From the NCBI GenBank assembly GCA_937901055.1, contig CALCGO010000476.1, forward strand, positions 1 through 9,609: a stretch of 9,609 nucleotides of DNA. Reading direction: 5' to 3'. Under the pieces are notes generated by a model. The model saw only the letters and a program-made list of their open reading frames with translations. It was not told where the DNA came from and did not search any database. Made by a program: the position numbers and the translations under genes. The first letter of the stretch is position 1, and each line of letters begins with the position of its first letter. This stretch comes from an uncultured Rhodobacterales bacterium (GTDB lineage Bacteria > Pseudomonadota > Alphaproteobacteria > Rhodobacterales > Rhodobacteraceae). Positions 5,437 to 9,609 of the stretch are shown here, piece after piece.

Positions 5437-7080
5437 ATGGCGCGTTATATTTTCATTACAGGTGGTGTGGTTTCCTCATTGGGGAAAGGTCTTGCGTCAG
5501 CGGCGTTGGGTTCATTGTTGCAGGCGCGTGGATACTCGGTTCGCCTTCGTAAACTCGACCCGTATTTGAACGTAGACCCCGGTACGATGTCCCCCTTTGA
5601 ACACGGCGAGGTTTTTGTAACCGACGACGGTGCGGAAACCGATCTGGACCTTGGCCACTATGAGCGCTTCACAGGTGTTTCGGCCTGCAAAACGGATTCG
5701 GTATCGTCGGGCCGGATATATTCCGACGTGCTGGAAAAGGAACGTCGCGGCGATTACCTTGGTAAAACTATTCAGGTTATTCCGCATGTTACCAACGAAA
5801 TTAAAGATTTCATCAAGATCGGTGATGAAGACGTAGATTTCATGTTGTGTGAAATTGGGGGCACCGTCGGTGATATCGAAGCCCTGCCCTTCTTCGAGGC
5901 AATTCGCCAGTTCAGCCAAGACCGGCGCGGCGATTGCATTTTCATGCACTTGACCTTGCTGCCCTACATCGCGGCAGCTGGTGAGTTGAAAACGAAGCCA
6001 ACGCAACACTCTGTTAAGGAATTGCGTTCGATCGGTATTGCGCCGGATATTTTGATGTGTCGTTCCGAACATGAAATCCCGCAAAAGGAACGCGAAAAAC
6101 TGGCGTTATTCTGTAACGTGCGCCCCGATGCAGTTATCCCCGCGCTGGACCTGAAATCTATTTACGAGGCGCCGCTGGCCTACAGTCGCGAAGGAATGGA
6201 CCGTGCCGTGTTGGAGGCGTTCGGAATTACCGATGCGCCGGAACCCGATATGGAAAAATGGACCGACGTGATGGACCGCGTCGTACATCCGGAGGGCACT
6301 GTCAAGATCGCAATTGTAGGTAAATACACCCAACTAGGGGATGCGTATAAATCCATTGCCGAGGCGTTGACGCATGGTGGCATGCATAACCGCGTGAAGG
6401 TTAAGGTTGAATGGATCGATTCAGAAGTATTTGAATCTGAAGATGAAATCACACCTAAGCTTCAAGGGTTTAACGCGATATTAGTGCCCGGTGGATTTGG
6501 CGAACGCGGTACCGAGGGTAAGATCAATGCAGCGCAATATGCGCGCGAGAATGGTATCCCGTACCTAGGGATATGCCTTGGCATGCAGATGGCCGTAATC
6601 GAGGCGGCACGGAATATGGCGGGCATAGCGGACGCCGGCTCCGAAGAATTTGACCATGAAGCGGGTGAAAAACGTTTCACGCCAATCGTGTATCATCTGA
6701 AAGAATGGGTCGAAGGCAACCGCACGATCCAGCGCGATGCAAGCGACGACAAGGGCGGCACAATGCGGCTGGGTGCTTATAACGCGACGCTTTCAGAAGG
6801 GTCCCGTGTGGCGGAAATTTACGGAACCACCGCAATTTCGGAACGCCACCGTCACCGCTACGAAGTCGATATGACGTACCGCGCCGCGATTGAGGCGACG
6901 GGGTTGAAATTCTCGGGTATTTCGCCAGATGGCAAACTGCCGGAGATCGTCGAAATTCCTGATCACCCTTGGTATATCGGCGTACAATTCCATCCCGAGC
7001 TAAAATCCCGCCCGTTCGAACCACATCCGCTGTTCGCCAGCTTCGTCGAGGCGGCCGTTAAACAATCACGGCTGGTTTGA
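5437..7080 (+). CDS. pyrG: CTP synthase (glutamine-hydrolysing)
   Basis: A 547-residue cytosolic enzyme that makes CTP from UTP, ATP and glutamine, the last step of de novo pyrimidine nucleotide synthesis. The N-terminal synthetase domain carries the P-loop GGVVSSLGKG (9-18, K17) right after MARYIFITG, the conserved DPYLNVDPGTMSP segment (41-53) and CEIGGTVGDIE (138-148). The class I glutaminase domain carries VPGGFGERG (350-358, oxyanion loop), GICLGMQ with nucleophile C380 (378-384), and the H519/E521 pair in QFHPELKSRP. Length and catalytic spacing match E. coli PyrG, so it is intact. The frame stays open upstream to a GTG at 5368, but the family begins at MARY, so ATG 5437 is chosen. The ribosome site is poor (GGGGG 11 nt upstream). 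Its stop overlaps the PhzF-family start. Confidence 0.98.
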   Translation: MARYIFITGGVVSSLGKGLASAALGSLLQARGYSVRLRKLDPYLNVDPGTMSPFEHGEVFVTDDGAETDLDLGHYERFTGVSACKTDSVSSGRIYSDVLEKERRGDYLGKTIQVIPHVTNEIKDFIKIGDEDVDFMLCEIGGTVGDIEALPFFEAIRQFSQDRRGDCIFMHLTLLPYIAAAGELKTKPTQHSVKELRSIGIAPDILMCRSEHEIPQKEREKLALFCNVRPDAVIPALDLKSIYEAPLAYSREGMDRAVLEAFGITDAPEPDMEKWTDVMDRVVHPEGTVKIAIVGKYTQLGDAYKSIAEALTHGGMHNRVKVKVEWIDSEVFESEDEITPKLQGFNAILVPGGFGERGTEGKINAAQYARENGIPYLGICLGMQMAVIEAARNMAGIADAGSEEFDHEAGEKRFTPIVYHLKEWVEGNRTIQRDASDDKGGTMRLGAYNATLSEGSRVAEIYGTTAISERHRHRYEVDMTYRAAIEATGLKFSGISPDGKLPEIVEIPDHPWYIGVQFHPELKSRPFEPHPLFASFVEAAVKQSRLV

Positions 7081-7973
7081 TGCTGGAGTTTCATACGCTC
7101 GATGTCTTTACCAAAGACGCATATGCAGGCAATCCGTTGGCGGTTGTTCTGGGGGCTGACGGGTTAAGTACGGCGCGGATGCAAACCATTGCGCGGGAAT
7201 TTAACCTTTCGGAAACCATCTTTGTCCAGACGCCCGATGACGCGGCGCACACGGCCAAGGTGCGAATCTTCTTCCCGACTGCGGAGATCCCTTTCGCAGG
7301 GCATCCAACCATTGGCTGCGCGATACTACTGGCCGAAATGCTAAACCCGCGCGGCGATTTCGAGGTGGAAATCACGCTGGAAGAGGTGGCCGGACTGGTT
7401 CCTGTCAGGGTTTGGCGCGAACACGGCACGTCGCATGCCCAATTCACGGCACCGGTCATTCCGTTTGCACATGATGGCACGTTGCCTGTGCAAGATGTTA
7501 CTGCGAGGGCGTTCGGGTTGGACGCTGGCGACATAGGTGCGTGCGGAATTTGGCAAGGCGGGCCGTCTTTCATCTATGTTCCGGTAACTTCTCGCACAGC
7601 GCTTTCCAAGGCAAAGCCGGAAGGTGCGGATTGGGCCGAATTAACGCGGTTGGCGAACAGCAACTCTGCGTATTTGTACACACAGGGCGAGAATGGCGGA
7701 TATTCCGCACGAATGTTCGCGCCCGGCGACGGCATCGCGGAAGACCCTGCAACGGGCTCCGCCTCGGCAATTCTGGCGGCACAATTGCTGAACGCCGGGG
7801 ACTTGGAAGAAGGCACGAACCGGATATCATTGACACAGGGTGTCGACATGGGCCGCCCTAGCGAAATCGACTTGTCCGTCGACGTGTGCGGTGGCAAAAT
7901 AACCGCCGTGCGCATTGGTGGCGCCGCGGTGCGGATTTCAACCGGATCACTGCAACCGCCCTTGCCAGAATAA
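7080..7973 (+). CDS. PhzF-family isomerase/epimerase
   Basis: A 297-residue member of the PhzF/YddE/Yhi9 family, two similar alpha/beta halves with a cofactor-free active site between them. Key residues are present: catalytic-type E45 in FNLSETIF (41-48), H75 in PFAGHPTIG (71-79) and D222 in EDPATGSAS (221-229). YAGNPLAVV (15-23) and GGAAVRISTGSL (280-291) are also typical. The founding member PhzF isomerises a phenazine precursor; most chromosomal relatives, like this one, have no known substrate, and no phenazine genes are nearby. ATG 7080 shares its A with the pyrG stop (TGATG), so translational coupling is likely; TTG 7077 is possible but would add only one residue. No clear ribosome site is seen. 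The pyrG link may be simply positional. Confidence 0.94.
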   Translation: MLEFHTLDVFTKDAYAGNPLAVVLGADGLSTARMQTIAREFNLSETIFVQTPDDAAHTAKVRIFFPTAEIPFAGHPTIGCAILLAEMLNPRGDFEVEITLEEVAGLVPVRVWREHGTSHAQFTAPVIPFAHDGTLPVQDVTARAFGLDAGDIGACGIWQGGPSFIYVPVTSRTALSKAKPEGADWAELTRLANSNSAYLYTQGENGGYSARMFAPGDGIAEDPATGSASAILAAQLLNAGDLEEGTNRISLTQGVDMGRPSEIDLSVDVCGGKITAVRIGGAAVRISTGSLQPPLPE

Positions 7974-7996
7974 ATTTAACTCTTAGGTAACACATC

Positions 7997-8437
7997 ATGT
8001 TCAAAACGCTTCTAGACCGCCTGAACGGCACGGCCACATCGGACCCATTGTCAACGGATGATGCACGCCTTGCGATGGCAGCGTTAATGGTTCGGGTCGC
8101 GCGCGCGGATCATGATTATGCGCCAGCAGAGGTTGCCGTAATCGACGCGCTGTTGATGCATAGATACGATCTGGACGCCGCCGAAACCGCAGCATTGCGA
8201 ACCGAGGCCGAGGCGTTAGAAACGGACGCCCCTGACACCGTTCGCTTCACGCGCCTGATTAAATCAGCCGTACCGTACGAGGATCGCAACGCAGTTGCTG
8301 AATCCCTGTGGCGTATTGTTTTGGCCGATGATCAACGACACCATCACGAGGATTCGTTTCTACGATTGGTCGTCAGTCTGTTGGGTGTAAGCGATCGTGA
8401 TAGTGGCTTGGCACGTCAACGGGCGCAGGCGGATTAA
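7997..8437 (+). CDS. TerB-like (tellurite-resistance TerB family) protein
   Basis: A 146-residue, all-helical, soluble acidic protein with no signal peptide. The pattern VRVARADHDYAPAEVAVID (32-50) followed about 60 residues later by VLADDQRHHHEDSFLRLV (108-125) is the two-fold helical TerB-like arrangement, in which acidic residues (here D38, D40, D111, D112, E118 and perhaps H115-H117) bind divalent metal. The conserved end SLLGVSD (128-134) fits the uncharacterised chromosomal COG4103-type TerB proteins rather than plasmid tellurite operons; no terC, terD or terZ gene is present. Function is unknown. It starts 23 bp after the PhzF-family gene with a weak AGG at 7985-7987, so the two are probably co-transcribed. 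Its stop codon overlaps the stop of the converging sulfotransferase gene. Confidence 0.82.
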   Translation: MFKTLLDRLNGTATSDPLSTDDARLAMAALMVRVARADHDYAPAEVAVIDALLMHRYDLDAAETAALRTEAEALETDAPDTVRFTRLIKSAVPYEDRNAVAESLWRIVLADDQRHHHEDSFLRLVVSLLGVSDRDSGLARQRAQAD

Positions 8438-9069
8438 CCTTCGTTAAGGCGTTTCATCTGCGCTGCAATCAACCGTTGATTTTCGCTGGCGCGATTCTCA
8501 TCTTTCGGTGCAACATTTCGACGATTGGCGTGTGGGAACGGCGTGTTCGGCACAGGCTCTTGCAGAAATCCACAAATTTCTCTCCATCCATCCCCCGCTT
8601 CCCAACAAACTTCACATAGAACATGGCCGGCCCCTTGATCGGCAAAATAGTCGCGGACCTTTGCTAAATGGTTTTCATAAAATGCCATATGTTGCGCTTC
8701 TGCGCCGTGTGGGTAGTCGAAGCCAAATATCCGCTTGCGTGGATTGTTTTGGGGATTCGTGATCAGCGTATGTGCCTTCAGGCTTTCCAACCATGCCTCC
8801 GGCGAGTGGCGGCGCGTCAGGATATACCTTGCATTTTCACCATATCTTTCAAATAGTTGCTTATACATAAGCGGCCACGGCCAATCTTCGAAAGAGTCGA
8901 ATTCCTCGACCTTATTGAAGATTTGCGTAAAACTGTTGTTGAAATACTTATGTGTCAGCTGCCCCCGCAAAGTGCAGTGGTTATAGCCAAGCGTGGCTAG
9001 CGCGTGTTTAAGGCTGGAGGTGCCGGTCTTGTTCAATCCAATCCCGAAAACTTTATGTGGTTTGCTCAT
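8434..9069 (-). CDS. Sulfotransferase family protein (PAPS-dependent type)
   Basis: A 211-residue P-loop protein. GLNKTGTSSLKHAL (11-24) near the N-terminus is the 5'-phosphosulfate (PAPS) binding loop, with K14, T15 and S18/S19. YILTRRHSPEAWLESL (82-97) is the 3'-phosphate site, with R86/R87 and S96. The LGYN that follows the loop and the overall size fit the Sulfotransfer_4-like group common in marine alphaproteobacteria; the acceptor molecule is unknown. There is no signal peptide or membrane helix, so it is cytosolic. The ATG at 9069 is chosen because the P-loop sits at the usual distance and AGGA lies 3 nt upstream (short spacing). A GTG at 9132 would add 21 residues, but they match nothing in the family and it has no good ribosome site. 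The gene diverges from purL. Confidence 0.85.
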   Translation of the reverse strand: MSKPHKVFGIGLNKTGTSSLKHALATLGYNHCTLRGQLTHKYFNNSFTQIFNKVEEFDSFEDWPWPLMYKQLFERYGENARYILTRRHSPEAWLESLKAHTLITNPQNNPRKRIFGFDYPHGAEAQHMAFYENHLAKVRDYFADQGAGHVLCEVCWEAGDGWREICGFLQEPVPNTPFPHANRRNVAPKDENRASENQRLIAAQMKRLNEG

Positions 9070-9072
9070 TTT

Positions 9073-9076
9073 TCCT
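9073..9076 (-). promoter_or_regulatory. Ribosome binding site deciding the sulfotransferase start
   Basis: The minus strand reads AGGA, three A residues, then ATG at 9069-9067. Spacing is shorter than ideal but clearly better than anything before the upstream GTG at 9132. The remaining divergent region (to 9176) holds no promoter that I can defend. Confidence 0.5.
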
Positions 9077-9176
9077 GCGTAACCTTCCTGCGGCACCAAG
9101 ACAATAGATTCCAGCTTTCCAAGCGTGGTCACACACAGTAAAAGACCTCAAATTCTGCTGCCCACCGGAGATTTCC

Positions 9177-9609
9177 ATGACCAAAGAGCCAGCCATCACC
9201 CTTGAGATGATCCGTAAACACGGGCTGAATCAAGAAGAGTACCAACGTATCCTTGAACTTCTAGATCGTGAACCAACGTTTACCGAACTGGGTATTTTCT
9301 CCGCTATGTGGAACGAACATTGTTCGTATAAATCCTCTAAGAAATGGTTAAGGACTTTGCCGACCGAGGGGCCGCAGGTGATTTGTGGACCGGGCGAGAA
9401 CGCCGGAATCGTGGATATTGGTGATGGCCAATGCGTTGTTTTCAAAATGGAAAGCCACAATCACCCGTCCTATATTGAACCTTATCAGGGCGCGGCCACA
9501 GGTATGGGTGGCATTCTTCGCGATGTGTTCACCATGGGCGCGCGGCCTATGGCGGCGATGAACTCGCTCTCGTTTGGGGAACCTTCCCATCCTAAAACCA
9601 AACAATTGG
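9177..9609 (+). CDS. purL: Phosphoribosylformylglycinamidine synthase subunit PurL (5' part)
   Basis: The first 144 codons of the ATP-dependent synthetase subunit that converts FGAR to FGAM in purine synthesis; the gene runs off the right edge. Visible signatures of the small-type PurL (about 720-740 residues when complete, partner PurS and PurQ): FTELGIFSAMWNEHCSYKSS (35-54) with the active-site H48, GPGENAGIVDIGDG (71-84), the nucleotide/metal-binding ESHNHPS (92-98) and GAATGMGGILRDVFTMGARP (105-124). The short N-terminus before these motifs shows it is the PurSQL type rather than the large fused enzyme. The ATG has CGGAG ending 6 nt upstream. It diverges from the sulfotransferase gene, with 107 bp between the two start codons. 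Confidence 0.97.
   Translation, partial: MTKEPAITLEMIRKHGLNQEEYQRILELLDREPTFTELGIFSAMWNEHCSYKSSKKWLRTLPTEGPQVICGPGENAGIVDIGDGQCVVFKMESHNHPSYIEPYQGAATGMGGILRDVFTMGARPMAAMNSLSFGEPSHPKTKQL

Noticed and set aside
5512..6084. A 190-codon minus-strand frame inside pyrG
   Set aside because: The sequence is fully explained by the conserved synthetase domain of pyrG on the other strand, and the antisense product has no family features.
8434..8447. A CtrA-like TTAA-N7-TTAA site
   Set aside because: The spacing here is TTAA-N6-TTAA, and it lies at the shared 3' end of two genes rather than at a promoter.
9070..9132. A 21-residue N-terminal extension of the sulfotransferase from GTG 9132
   Set aside because: The P-loop normally lies about ten residues from the start, and the ATG at 9069 has an AGGA nearby while the GTG has no well-placed ribosome site.
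1..9609. Mobile elements, phage, CRISPR, toxin-antitoxin or defence systems
   Set aside because: No transposase, integrase, direct-repeat array, terminal inverted repeats or paired small genes were found; gene content and codon character are even across the window.

Overview
This window looks like ordinary chromosome from an alphaproteobacterium, most likely a Rhodobacterales (Roseobacter-group) member. The evidence is the style of the CTP synthase, PurL, MazG and FbpA-like proteins, moderate GC, and a TGA-N9-TCA palindrome of the RirA/Rrf2 iron-box type before an iron-binding protein gene. The taxonomic call is inference from sequence character, not from a search.

Layout. (1) At the left edge the first ~21 codons of a minus-strand gene start with a signal peptide or membrane anchor. 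A 123-bp divergent intergenic region separates it from a plus-strand cluster. (2) That cluster has three tightly coupled genes: a PLP-dependent transsulfuration-family enzyme (189-1349), a soluble bacterial cytochrome P450 (1346-2554, ATGA overlap) and the nucleotide pyrophosphohydrolase MazG (2544-3392, 11-bp overlap). (3) A separate unit encodes an exported Fe(III)-binding ABC transporter protein (3465-4466). It follows an iron-box-like palindrome and ends at a strong intrinsic terminator. (4) Convergent to it lies a metaxin/FAX-like glutathione S-transferase family gene (4513-5214, minus) with a TTG start. (5) Diverging from that gene is pyrG (5437-7080), overlapped at its stop codon by a PhzF-family isomerase gene (7080-7973) and followed after 23 bp by a small TerB-like gene (7997-8437). 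(6) A minus-strand PAPS-type sulfotransferase (8434-9069) converges on the TerB-like gene, the two sharing the palindrome TTAA as stop codons. (7) purL begins at 9177 and runs off the right edge.

Functionally this is a patchwork: two nucleotide-synthesis housekeeping genes (pyrG, purL), a nucleotide sanitation enzyme (mazG), an iron-uptake binding protein, and several small accessory enzymes of unknown substrate. I see no transposase, integrase, phage gene, CRISPR array, toxin-antitoxin pair, tRNA or rRNA. I do not see a convincing previously undescribed system. The best candidates for a second look are the coupled PLP enzyme-P450 pair, whose PLP enzyme has altered family motifs, and the iron-box-like site embedded in the promoter region of the iron-binding protein gene.
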